Notes: a model not told the origin generated them from the sequence alone. A stretch of 9,673 nt of DNA from Halobacteriales archaeon QH_10_70_21 (GCA_003021325.1 PXQM01000119.1:1-9673); one strand, 5' to 3'; positions 1 to 5,732 are shown, numbered from the stretch's first letter. Program-made: numbers and translations.

Positions 1-136
1 CGTGGCCCTTCTCGGCTAGCTCGACGACGCGCTCCTCGATGGCGTCTGCGTCTACCTCGCTCCACTCCGGCGGCTCGTCTGCCGTGGGGCGGTCCGAACC
101 GGACGACCCGCGACGGCCTGAGTGCATTCGTGCCAT
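1..136 (-). CDS. rps15: 30S ribosomal protein S15, N-terminal part (cut by window edge)
   Basis: Reading leftward from an ATG at 136, the 45 visible codons begin MARMHSGRRGSSGSDRP and continue through PPEWSEVDADAIEERVVEL. This is the characteristic start of haloarchaeal S15 (the archaeal S15/eukaryotic S13 family), a small-subunit protein that binds 16S rRNA. The basic, Ser/Gly-rich N-terminal extension followed by the PPEW motif is the archaeal form. The frame is open to the window edge, so most of the roughly 150-residue protein lies outside. No TATA-like box sits 27 nt before the ATG and no Shine-Dalgarno is seen, so the transcript probably has a longer leader. It is divergent from rnp4. 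In many haloarchaea rps15 is followed by recJ-like and KEOPS-subunit genes; that cannot be checked here. Confidence 0.93.
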   Translation of the reverse strand, partial: MARMHSGRRGSSGSDRPTADEPPEWSEVDADAIEERVVELAEKGH

Positions 137-387
137 TGTTCTGGTTGGAACTGCACTGACCGCTGTAGTCGGCGTGGCTGCCCGGCTGCCGGCGACGGCA
201 GTGGCGCGACGCCAGCACTACCGCAATCCCGAGCCGACCAATCGGCCGGCGAGTCAGATTTGCGGTCGTGCGGTTCCCGGGTGTAGCTGGTGGCCTCGCG
301 CACAAAACGGTTTCTACTCGGCGCTCGCGGGCCTCGCTGCCCCGCGAGTACGGAACGCCTAAGCGCCGCCGGCGAGAACCCGGGGCC
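137..387. other. Divergent intergenic region between rps15 and rnp4
   Basis: These 251 bp hold no convincing ORF: the open frames crossing it are Arg/Pro-rich with no family resemblance. A small hairpin (GCCGA-CCAA-TCGGC) lies near 232-245. The A/T-rich stretch near 300-315 reads on the minus strand as a possible BRE/TATA for rps15, which would give a leader of over 100 nt. A weak TATA-like CCTAAG at 358-363 is about 28 nt before the rnp4 start and suits a leaderless rnp4 transcript. Confidence 0.4.
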
Positions 388-660
388 GTGAACGTCGCGG
401 CCGAACGCATCGAGCGGCTCCACGAACTCGCCCGGACGACGGCCCGCGAGGGCGACGACGACCTCGCGAGGCGGTACGTCCGCCGGGCCCGCCGGGTCGC
501 CGAGCGCAACCGGCTCCCGCTGCCCAGGCGGTTCAAGCGGTTCACCTGCGACGCCTGCGACGCCTACCTCGTGCCGGGCCGGAACGCCCGCGTCCGGACC
601 CGCGACGGCCACGTCGTCGTGACCTGCGACTGCGGCCACCACGCGCGGCACCCGTACTGA
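388..660 (+). CDS. rnp4: Ribonuclease P protein component 4 (Rpp21/Rpr2 family)
   Basis: Ninety residues from a GTG start at 388. The N-terminal half is helical and basic (RYVRRARRVAERNRLPLP). It is followed by a zinc ribbon with the Cys pairs CDAC (about residues 54-57) and CDCG (about 80-83), ending HHARHPY. This arrangement is diagnostic of archaeal Rpp21 (RNase P component 4), which binds the catalytic RNA as a partner of Rpp29 in tRNA 5' maturation. An in-frame ATG at 268 would add 40 Arg-rich residues (ending RRRREPGAV) unlike the family. The GTG gives the usual length of about 90 aa and sits about 28 nt after a weak TATA-like CCTAAG. The stop codon directly abuts an inverted-repeat element. 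The next genes on the same strand, yhbY and mscS, have their own promoter. Confidence 0.93.
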   Translation: MNVAAERIERLHELARTTAREGDDDLARRYVRRARRVAERNRLPLPRRFKRFTCDACDAYLVPGRNARVRTRDGHVVVTCDCGHHARHPY

Positions 661-766
661 TACTGCCGGACGTACGTTCGCGAACGTCCGAACCGGCACC
701 GGTCCGAAACCCTGGGGGAGAGTGTCGTAGACCGGCGTACGATTCGAGTAGTCACGTCCGGCAGTA
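661..766. repeat. 106-bp element bounded by a perfect 13-bp inverted repeat
   Basis: TACTGCCGGACGT at 661-673 is exactly complementary to ACGTCCGGCAGTA at 754-766. Inside are a 14-bp palindrome ACGTTCGCGAACGT (674-687) and a hairpin TCGTA/TACGA (725-729 with 738-742). CGGACGT (667-673) could instead pair locally with ACGTCCG (684-690), so two mutually exclusive folds are possible. The element starts right after the rnp4 stop codon. No clear target-site duplication flanks it. It could be a folded 3' UTR, a small RNA or a miniature mobile element; the sequence alone does not decide. Confidence 0.75.
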
Positions 767-793
767 CGAGCGGTTCCAGAGACGACCCGCGTC

Positions 794-798
794 TTTTT
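794..798 (+). terminator. Possible T-run terminator downstream of rnp4
   Basis: A T5 run follows GC-rich sequence about 135 nt after the rnp4 stop and is the only notable T-run before the next promoter. It is followed by an inverted repeat GAGCGCT (799-805) / AGCGCTC (828-834) that encloses a direct repeat CTCGCGGGC (804-812 and 817-825). T-runs terminate archaeal transcription, but five Ts is marginal. Confidence 0.35.
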
Positions 799-903
799 GA
801 GCGCTCGCGGGCGAGCCTCGCGGGCACAGCGCTCGAAGCAGGTCGTCATAGAGCCCCTGTCGAGGTCGCTGCCCCCCGCTCCCGGGCCCGGTTAGGACGG
901 ACG

Positions 904-911
904 TATTTTAA
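904..911 (+). promoter_or_regulatory. TATA box for yhbY-mscS
   Basis: TATTTTAA at 904-911 stands out in GC-rich surroundings and is centred about 27 nt before the yhbY ATG at 935. This is the standard spacing for a leaderless haloarchaeal transcript and supports that start codon. Confidence 0.8.
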
Positions 912-934
912 GGAACGCACGACTACGGGGGTGC

Positions 935-1180
935 ATGGTGGATTCACTCCGAGAGCGGACCCACGACGTTGGAGTGACGGTCTGGGTCGGCAAGGCGGGC
1001 ATCGACGCGGTCGTCGAGGAGCTGTCGGGCCAGCTCGACGACCGGGAGCTGGTAAAGACCAAGTTCCTCCGGGCGGCCCGGGGCGGGGCGACGACCGAGG
1101 AACTGGCGGCGGACCTGGCCGAACGGACGAGCGCCGAGGTCGTCGAGACGCGGGGCCACACCGCAGTCTTCCACCGATGA
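935..1180 (+). CDS. yhbY: YhbY-family CRM-domain RNA-binding protein
   Basis: Eighty-one residues made almost wholly of one CRM domain (COG1534, YhbY-like). Visible marks are VTVWVGKAGIDAVVEEL near residues 14-28, the basic LVKTKFLRAARGG segment near 39-51 that carries the family's RNA-contacting region, and the C-terminal VETRGHTAVFHR. The bacterial relative associates with pre-50S ribosomes; the archaeal protein is thought to bind rRNA precursors, which is inferred from family membership. The ATG is placed by the TATA box at 904-911. The stop codon overlaps the next start as ATGA, so mscS is probably translationally coupled to it. With rnp4 just upstream, the neighbourhood is centred on RNA processing. 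Confidence 0.92.
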   Translation: MVDSLRERTHDVGVTVWVGKAGIDAVVEELSGQLDDRELVKTKFLRAARGGATTEELAADLAERTSAEVVETRGHTAVFHR

Positions 1181-2070
1181 TTCCGGCACAGTCCAACTTC
1201 GTGAGCCAGTTCCTCAACGAGAACGCCGGCGTCCCGGTCGGGTACGCCGACCCAATCGGCGCTGTGGTTCTCGGCCTCGCGGTGTTCGTCCTCGCGTACC
1301 TGCTGGGCCGGGCGCTCCTGATGCCGGTCGCGAACCGGGCGATGGACCGTCGCGGGCTCGACAGCCACGCGAAGAAGCCGCTACGGAAAATCGTCGCGTT
1401 CGTCGTCATCTTTGTGGCGCTGGCCGCCGGCTTCGCCGCTGCGGGCCGGGGCAGCATCCTCACCTCGCTGGCGACCATCGCCGCCGCAGCCACGCTGGCC
1501 ATCGGCTTCGCGCTGCAGGACGTCCTGAAGAACTTCGTCGCCGGCGTGTTCATCTTCGCGGAGAAGCCGTTCCGCATCGGCGACTGGATCGAGTGGGACG
1601 ACGAGGCCGGCGTCGTCGAGGACATCAACCTCCGGGTCACCCGCGTCCGCTCGTTCGACAACGAGCTGAAGACGGTGCCGAACTCCCAGCTGACAGGAAA
1701 CGTCCTGACGAACCCGGTCGACGCCGACAAGCTCCGGGTGAAGTTCGTCTTCGGTATCGGCTACGACGACGACATCGAGCGGGCGACCGACATCATCCTC
1801 GAGGAGGCGACGGCCCACGACGATATCATGGACGACCCCGCGCCCTCGGTCCGGCTGACCGAGCTCGGCGACTCCTCTGTGGGGCTGCAGTCCCGCATCT
1901 GGATCGCCGACCCCTCCCGGGCGGACTTCGTGAAGACCCGCGGCGAGTACGTCCAGTCGGTCAAACAGCGGTTCGACGAGGAGGGCATCGACATCCCCTA
2001 CCCGCACCGCACGCTGACGGGCGGCATCGAGTTCGCCGAGGGCCCCGTCGCGACGGCCGAACCCGAGTAG
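1177..2070 (+). CDS. mscS: MscS-family mechanosensitive ion channel, intact copy
   Basis: 297 residues. Two N-terminal membrane segments lie at about 26-48 and 70-90. They are followed by the Gly/Ala-rich pore helix SILTSLATIAAAATLAIGFA (about 93-112) and the family hallmark after it (QDVLKNFVAG...FIFAEKPFRIGDWIEW). The beta domain carries VEDINLRVTRVRSFDNELKTVPNS (about 147-170), and a mixed alpha/beta C-terminal cytoplasmic domain runs to about 285. The protein is predicted to open under membrane tension during osmotic downshock and release solutes. The ATG overlaps the yhbY stop by 4 nt, which argues for co-transcription and against longer starts. A second, broken copy lies at 3451-4347. 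The two share the fold but not high identity, so they are distinct subfamilies and not a recent duplication. Confidence 0.93.
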   Translation: MIPAQSNFVSQFLNENAGVPVGYADPIGAVVLGLAVFVLAYLLGRALLMPVANRAMDRRGLDSHAKKPLRKIVAFVVIFVALAAGFAAAGRGSILTSLATIAAAATLAIGFALQDVLKNFVAGVFIFAEKPFRIGDWIEWDDEAGVVEDINLRVTRVRSFDNELKTVPNSQLTGNVLTNPVDADKLRVKFVFGIGYDDDIERATDIILEEATAHDDIMDDPAPSVRLTELGDSSVGLQSRIWIADPSRADFVKTRGEYVQSVKQRFDEEGIDIPYPHRTLTGGIEFAEGPVATAEPE

Positions 2071-2296
2071 TCGGTCGGCGCCGCTCCGAATCGCGGCTGA
2101 GAGACCGGCACACGTCGGCTGCTCGCCGGCCGCGGGACGTGCTATCAGCCCCTGGGGGCGTGTCGGTGCCTGCCGCGGAGCGCCTCGACCCGGTGTTCCG
2201 GCGTGTCCTACCGTCGCAGTTCCAGCTGACGCTGACCGTCACCGACCGACAGAGAGCAACCGCAGCGACGTTCAGTACGGACGTGGGCCGGGGTTC
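2071..2296. other. Non-coding or decayed stretch after mscS
   Basis: No convincing gene on either strand. The minus-strand frame of the neighbouring membrane-protein remnant stays open through here, but the encoded peptide is Arg/Ser/Thr-rich, unlike haloarchaeal coding sequence. No terminator or TATA box is obvious. Confidence 0.4.
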
Positions 2297-2656
2297 AGCT
2301 AGCGGGCCGGGGTCAAGGCCGTCGCGGAGTGCTTCGAGACCGGACCAGCGTTCGGCCTGCAACCAGCCGACGGTGGTCAGAGAGGTGGCGACCAGCGGTG
2401 CGACCGAGACCCCTGCGGGGGCGAGACCGTTGCTCCCGACGACGGCCAGCGCCGCCAGGGCGCCGAGACCGGCGTACCACCTGGGGTAACGGACGGGCTC
2501 GCCACCGTTCCAGTCGGCGGCGAACAGGACTGCTCCCGCACCGAACAGCCCGGCCAGCAGGGCGGTGTGGAGCCAGTAGCCGACTCCGTATCCGACCCCC
2601 GCCGGCTGTCCGACGGTGTCGACCCGGAGGTAGAATCCATGAATCGGCGTCGTCAT
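2297..2656 (-). pseudogene. Membrane-protein remnant, unrecognised family
   Basis: From an ATG at 2656 about 118 residues look like genuine haloarchaeal protein: MTTPIHGFYLRV, a helix with GYWLHTALLAGLFGAGAVLF (about 27-44), a second around WYAGLGALAALAVVG (about 60-74) and a third around SVAPLVATSLTTVGWLQ (about 84-100). After about residue 118 the open frame becomes Arg-rich and runs on, antisense, into the mscS end (to 1961), so the natural C-terminus is lost or frameshifted. A +1 shift near 2300 would give an immediate TAG. Upstream of the ATG the frame stays open with a hydrophobic stretch (GVGILGFAVCLFS) that runs into the IS scar at 2721-2762, so the N-terminus may also be cut. No TATA box sits at the expected distance. 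I do not recognise the family; a short functional gene is possible. Confidence 0.4.
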
Positions 2657-2709
2657 CGCGACCGCGAGAGCGGACGGTTCACACCGAGAGAACAGGCAGA
2701 CTGCAAACC

Positions 2710-2868
2710 CTAATATCCCAACGCCCGGGATTCCTCCGCCTTCAGGCGGAGGAGGATGTCAACACGGTGCCGGTAGTCGATCGCGGTCACCACGAACAGG
2801 TACATGCTTCCGACGCCGATGACCGCTCCCCCCATCATCAACAGGTCGATTACTGGAACCAGAGGCAT
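2710..2868 (-). CDS. 52-aa small membrane ORF with IS-derived C-terminus
   Basis: From an ATG at 2868 the ORF reads MPLVPVIDLLMMGGAVIGVG, then SMYLFVVTAIDYRHR, and from codon 36 VDILLRLKAEESRALGY and stop. Residues 5-29 form one clear transmembrane helix. A TATA-like element (TTTACA on the minus strand, 2893-2899) sits about 27 nt before the ATG, as expected for a leaderless gene. Codons 36-52 read, in antisense, through the IS200/IS605 right-end hairpin, so the C-terminal third appears to be supplied by the mobile-element scar. The original gene was probably longer and was truncated by the insertion. Whether the chimera is expressed is unknown, and I do not recognise the family of the N-terminal part. 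Confidence 0.4.
   Translation of the reverse strand: MPLVPVIDLLMMGGAVIGVGSMYLFVVTAIDYRHRVDILLRLKAEESRALGY
2721..2762 (+). mobile_element. Scar matching the right end of an IS200/IS605 (TnpB-type) element
   Basis: The sequence GCCCGGGATTC, then a perfect 8-bp hairpin CCTCCGCC-TTCA-GGCGGAGG (2733-2752), then AGGATGTCAA is, from memory, the recurring 3' terminus of haloarchaeal IS605/IS1341-type elements, which also forms the end of the TnpB guide RNA. Orientation puts the lost element body to the left, but no tnpB or tnpA remnant is recognisable there. What remains is therefore a right-end scar of about 42 bp left by deletion, or a palindrome-associated miniature derivative. Confidence 0.7.
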
Positions 2869-2892
2869 ATCGAAACCTACAGCGTGAGTCTC

Positions 2893-2899
2893 TGTAAAC
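2893..2899 (-). promoter_or_regulatory. TATA-like box for the 52-aa ORF
   Basis: On the minus strand GGTTTACAG is centred about 27 nt before the ATG at 2868. It is the best A/T-rich match in the vicinity. Confidence 0.4.
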
Positions 2900-3022
2900 C
2901 GAGACCGGAGTATTCACGATCTGATACTCCCTTACCAGTTCGGCGACGGCTCCCGGCGCGAGTGGACACCACCGGCCAGGCGGCTGGCAGGTACGTGGCT
3001 CCCGCTTCGCCGACCCTCGTCT

Positions 3023-3199
3023 CTCCCGAAGCGTCCGTCGGAGTCGGCCGAGCGACTCAGAGCCGAACTGCCGGCCGACCGCGTGATCGTCACGGACACC
3101 TGTGGCCGGCCGTTCCGCCACGGACAACGCGGCGTCGCGCTCGGCTGGGCCGGAATCGCCCCGGGCCGCGACTGGCGCGGCGAGCGCCCCGCAAGCTAA
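3023..3199 (+). pseudogene. cofE: Internal fragment of cofE (coenzyme F420-0:gamma-glutamyl ligase)
   Basis: The plus-strand frame reads LPKRPSESAERLRAELP, then ADRVIVTDTCGRPFRHGQRG, then VALGWAGIAPGRDWRGE, and stops at TAA 3197-3199 after four unrelated residues. This is the central region of CofE, with the signature VxxTDTxGRPxRxGQxxVAxGxAG...DWRGE. CofE adds glutamates to F420-0 in F420 synthesis and is about 250 residues long in archaea. Only about 55 residues survive here. The N-terminal half, start codon and C-terminal part are missing, and nothing like them is seen in adjacent frames. The chromosome presumably has an intact cofE elsewhere, so this looks like a leftover from duplication, recombination or transfer. 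Confidence 0.75.
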
Positions 3200-3450
3200 C
3201 GTCGAAGCCTCGTCTCGCGAGGGCAGCGGTCCCCGTCCCGGCGTCTGCAGGGACGCCCGGTCGGGGTTAACCGCGGGTAATCCGTCAGGCACGGAAGTGA
3301 GCAGCGGGCCCGCGGACAGCTGTCGCCCGTGAGGTCGCGGGGTGGAGGAGGCAAGCGGGACTCCCCGTTCTGGAACGGCCGGGCAACCCCCGGCGTCCAC
3401 CATTCATCGCGGATTCCGTACGGTGAGCCGCAGGCTCGCGCCGCCGGAGG
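3200..3450. other. Non-coding stretch with one hairpin
   Basis: No supportable gene on either strand; the open frames are low-complexity Arg/Pro/Ser-rich. A nested inverted repeat CCCCG (3231-3235), GGCGTC (3240-3245), GACGCC (3252-3257), CGGGG (3262-3266) could fold. It is probably degraded sequence continuing the cofE remnant. Confidence 0.4.
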
Positions 3451-4347
3451 CTACGGCTCCGTCCATCCGTCGACCTCGAGGCGCCCCTGCAGCTCCCGGT
3501 GCGACGCCGGACTGATGGTAATTCCTTCGCTTTCGAGGCGCGCCTTCGCCGCCCGGACGTAGCTCGACCTGACGGCCTGGACCTCCCCTTCCTGCGGGTC
3601 AGCGACCCAGTAGTGGACGTCGACGACCACCTCGTCGCCGCCGAGGTCCGAGACGAGGGCGCGTGGCGGCGGCACCGCGAGGACCGCATCCAGCTCCGTG
3701 GCAACCGATTCGAGGTACCGGACGGCCTCGTCGAGGTCGTCGGCGTAGGAGAGGCCGACCTGCTCTACGACCCGGTAGCGCTGGCCGCCGTAGGGCCGCC
3801 TGATGGCCCGGCTGGTGAGCACGGTGTTCGGGACCGTCACGAGTTCGCCGTTCGGCGTCTCACCCCGGGTCACGCGGAGCGTGATCGACCGGATGACCCC
3901 CTCGCCGGTCTCCCACTCGATGTGGTTGCCGACGTTGAACGCCGGGTCGACCACGAGCACCAGCCCGCCGATGAGCGAGCCGATGACCGACTGGCCGGCG
4001 ACGCCGAGCGCGAGCGTCGCCGCGGCGACCACGAGCGCGGAGCTGGTCAGGACCCGGCCGTAGCCGGCGACCCCGGCGCCGACGAACACCGCAATCGCGA
4101 GGACGACCAGCCTGAGGTAGCGCGACCGCCTCCTGGATGGTCGGGGTGTTCCGGTTGCGCCGGCGGACCGTCCGGGTGACGGCCGGCACGACGAGGTACC
4201 AGCCGACGAACGACGCGACGGCGAACCCCGCGAGGAACCACCCGGCGCGCACGACGGTCGGCCAGTAGTCGACGAGCTCGGCCGGACCGGTGCCGGCCGT
4301 CGGGGTGGCCGTCTGGCTCTGCCAGATTGGGTGGTCGGTTCGGTCAC
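3451..4347 (-). pseudogene. mscS: Second MscS-family channel, frame broken in the N-terminal half
   Basis: From about 4130 down to the TAG at 3451 the frame encodes an MscS core: RYLRLVVLAIAVFVG, pore helix SSALVVAAATLALGVAGQS, then VDPAFNVGNHIEWE, a beta domain with SITLRVTRGETPNGELVTVP, and a C-terminal domain ending ITISPASHRELQGRLEVDGW. The natural N-terminus (MRAGWFLAGFAVASFVGWYL, then VVPAVTRTVRRRNRNTPTIQ and EAV) lies in a different frame. It runs from about 4320 to 4125 and includes a GTG at 4252. A one-base insertion or two-base deletion near 4120-4128 separates the two. A GTG at 4347 (VTEPTTQS) is in the downstream frame, so a compensating indel near 4320-4330 may also exist. As read, no intact channel can be made without frameshifting. 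Sequencing error is the main alternative. Confidence 0.75.
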
Positions 4348-4407
4348 TGCCGTATGACTAATCGGGGACTAACCGCCACAGCTGACCGTCGACGGAATCG
4401 TGCAGTA

Positions 4408-4848
4408 TCAGAACAGACGTAGCGACCTCGCGTACCACGCGCCGGCGGCCGGCAGTAGCAGGGCGACGGCGGCCAGCACCCACCGATGGAACTCAATGAG
4501 GGTCGCGGTCGTCAGCGGGCCGACCAGCGGCCGGTCGGTGGTCAGCTGGAGCGGAACCTCGGCCGGGACGGTGACGGCCCACAGCGCGGCAACGACGAAC
4601 ACCGCGAGCCCGAGCCCGACGCCGACGCCGGCCGCGGTCTCCGGTTCGGTGCGGTCCTCGCGGCCCGCCGCGAGCACGACCACGGCGACCAGCGCGAGCA
4701 GCCCGCCGACCCACGGCGACAGCACGCCCGCGCCGTAGTAGTTGGCGACGGCGCCGCCGTCGACGACCGCGTAGGGCACGAGCAGCAGGCCCACCAGCGC
4801 GAGCGAGGCGACGATGCCGAGCGTCGGGGCGAGGCGGCGACCCTCCAT
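4408..4848 (-). CDS. Haloarchaeal four-helix membrane protein (DUF7548-like)
   Basis: 146 residues from ATG 4848 to TGA 4408. The four hydrophobic segments are APTLGIVASLALVGLLLVPY (about 7-26), GVLSPWVGGLLALVAVVVLAAG (about 39-61), GVGVGLGLAVFVVAALWAVTVP (about 71-92) and WVLAAVALLLPAAGAWYARS (about 124-142). A short acidic cytoplasmic loop REDRTEPE lies between helices 2 and 3. Longer in-frame starts exist upstream but run antisense through the neighbouring DUF5798 gene. The ATG at 4848 is preceded by a TATA-like GTTAAG 27 nt upstream, which settles the start. From memory it resembles haloarchaea-only proteins named DUF7548. No function is known, and no catalytic motif is visible. Confidence 0.75.
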   Translation of the reverse strand: MEGRRLAPTLGIVASLALVGLLLVPYAVVDGGAVANYYGAGVLSPWVGGLLALVAVVVLAAGREDRTEPETAAGVGVGLGLAVFVVAALWAVTVPAEVPLQLTTDRPLVGPLTTATLIEFHRWVLAAVALLLPAAGAWYARSLRLF

Positions 4849-4872
4849 ACCCGGATGTCGGTCCCCGGGCGT

Positions 4873-4878
4873 CTTAAC
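4873..4878 (-). promoter_or_regulatory. TATA-like box for the four-helix membrane gene
   Basis: CGTTAAGAC on the minus strand is centred about 27 nt before the ATG at 4848, the leaderless spacing. It is the only A/T-rich stretch in the 93-bp divergent gap to the gene at 4942. Confidence 0.65.
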
Positions 4879-4941
4879 GAGGCCGGATTCCGCCGACCGG
4901 TCATCGCAAGGCACACCACCCCCGGCGCCGAATCCAGCGGT

Positions 4942-5295
4942 ATGCCACTTGGAGGCGTGACCGACAAGGTCCAGAAGATCCTCGATACGGCCGAGGAGCT
5001 CTACAAACGGGTGACGGAGCTCCGCGAGCAGGTGATGGAGGTCCGCGATACGGTCCAGCAGACCAACGAACGCGTCGCAACCCTCGAGAACAAGCTCGAC
5101 CAGCAGGGCGCGGTTCTCGAGGCACTCGCCGAACACGAGGGCATAGACGTCGACCAGCTGGTCACGGAGGTCGCGATCGAGGAGGCCGAACCAGACCCGG
5201 AGGAGGACGCCGCAGAGGCGGCCGACGACGCCGAGAACCCCGAGGGCTCCGGCGCCATCCCGGACGCCGAGGCCGGCGAGGGCTCGTCGACCTGA
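4942..5295 (+). CDS. Coiled-coil protein with acidic tail, DUF5798 type
   Basis: 117 residues starting MPLGGVTDKVQKILDTAEEL. Residues about 8-60 form an uninterrupted heptad-rich helix (YKRVTELREQVMEVRDTVQQ, then TNERVATLENKLDQQGAV). It is followed by ALAEHEGIDVDQLVTEVAIE and a disordered tail of Asp, Glu, Ala and Gly (about 78-117). It matches, from memory, the haloarchaeal DUF5798 family of small cytosolic proteins of unknown function; the helix suggests oligomerisation. The ATG at 4942 is chosen because upstream in-frame codons are antisense to the neighbouring membrane gene. No TATA box is obvious at -27. Its stop (5293-5295) directly abuts the stop of the convergent CoA-binding gene (5296-5298), leaving no spacer. 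Confidence 0.85.
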   Translation: MPLGGVTDKVQKILDTAEELYKRVTELREQVMEVRDTVQQTNERVATLENKLDQQGAVLEALAEHEGIDVDQLVTEVAIEEAEPDPEEDAAEAADDAENPEGSGAIPDAEAGEGSST

Positions 5296-5703
5296 CTACA
5301 GCAGGCGCTGGTACTCGACCTTCAGACAGCGGTCCTCGACGTACCGCTTGCCGGCGGCCTCGACGCGCTCGCCCGCCGCCGGGTCCCGGATGCCGAGCTG
5401 GGTCCAGACGGCCTCGACGTCCTCGCGGCCGAGCGCCTCGTCGACGATGCCCGCCACCTCCTCGCTGGGCCGGAAGACATCCACGAGTTCGACCGTCTCC
5501 TCGACCGCCGCCAGCGAATCGTACACGTCCTTGCCGAAGATCTCGTCGGCGTAGGGGTTCACCGGGACGATATCGTAGCCCCGCTGTCGCATGAACTTCG
5601 GGACGTCGTGTGCGGCCTTCCCCGGCGTCGACGAACAGCCGACGACGGCGATGGTCTCCAGTTCGAGTATCTCGCGGAGTTCGTCGTCGCTCTCGACCGG
5701 CAT
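5296..5703 (-). CDS. CoA-binding domain protein (YccU-like, COG1832)
   Basis: 135 residues from ATG 5703. A single Rossmann-type CoA_binding domain: LETIAVVGCSSTPGKAAHDV (about 15-34) is the nucleotide-binding turn, followed by FMRQRGYDIVPVNPYADEIF (about 37-56), VELVDVFRPSEEV (about 71-83), AVWTQLGIRD (about 98-107) and the terminal motif YVEDRCLKVEYQRLL with the conserved Cys. It has the size and order of the stand-alone YccU-type proteins related to the N-terminal domain of succinyl-CoA synthetase alpha. Its ligand and role are not established. A longer start at 5778 would add 25 residues unlike the family, whereas ATG 5703 is 27 nt from a TATA-like TTTTGTTC. Monocistronic, and convergent with no gap against the DUF5798 gene. 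Confidence 0.92.
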   Translation of the reverse strand: MPVESDDELREILELETIAVVGCSSTPGKAAHDVPKFMRQRGYDIVPVNPYADEIFGKDVYDSLAAVEETVELVDVFRPSEEVAGIVDEALGREDVEAVWTQLGIRDPAAGERVEAAGKRYVEDRCLKVEYQRLL

Positions 5704-5724
5704 GAGTGAGCATCGGTCTGGGGA

Positions 5725-5732
5725 GAACAAAA
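5725..5732 (-). promoter_or_regulatory. TATA-like box for the CoA-binding gene
   Basis: ACTTTTGTTC on the minus strand is centred about 26 nt before the ATG at 5703, giving a leaderless transcript. It supports ATG 5703 over upstream starts. Confidence 0.65.

Noticed and set aside
176..310. Possible small RNA or tRNA-like sequence upstream of rps15
   Set aside because: A tRNA fold could not be built and C/D or H/ACA boxes were not convincing; only a 5-bp hairpin was seen.
52..849. Long minus-strand ORF of 265 aa across rps15 start, rnp4 and the inverted repeat
   Set aside because: Overlaps two recognised genes in other frames, is Arg/Pro/Val-rich and lacks any recognisable motif.
1381..2007. 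Acidic 208-aa minus-strand ORF
   Set aside because: Fully antisense to the conserved MscS gene; repetitive Val/Asp/Gly composition typical of shadow frames in GC-rich genomes.
2329..3270. Plus-strand ORF of 313 aa through the decayed region
   Set aside because: Arg/Pro-rich throughout and out of frame with the cofE fragment it overlaps; not haloarchaeal in composition.
2759..3403. Minus-strand ORF of 214 aa
   Set aside because: Antisense to the cofE fragment and Arg/Pro-rich; no start context.
3499..4179. Plus-strand ORF of 226 aa, acidic
   Set aside because: Antisense to the broken MscS copy, which has clear family motifs; composition is that of a shadow frame.
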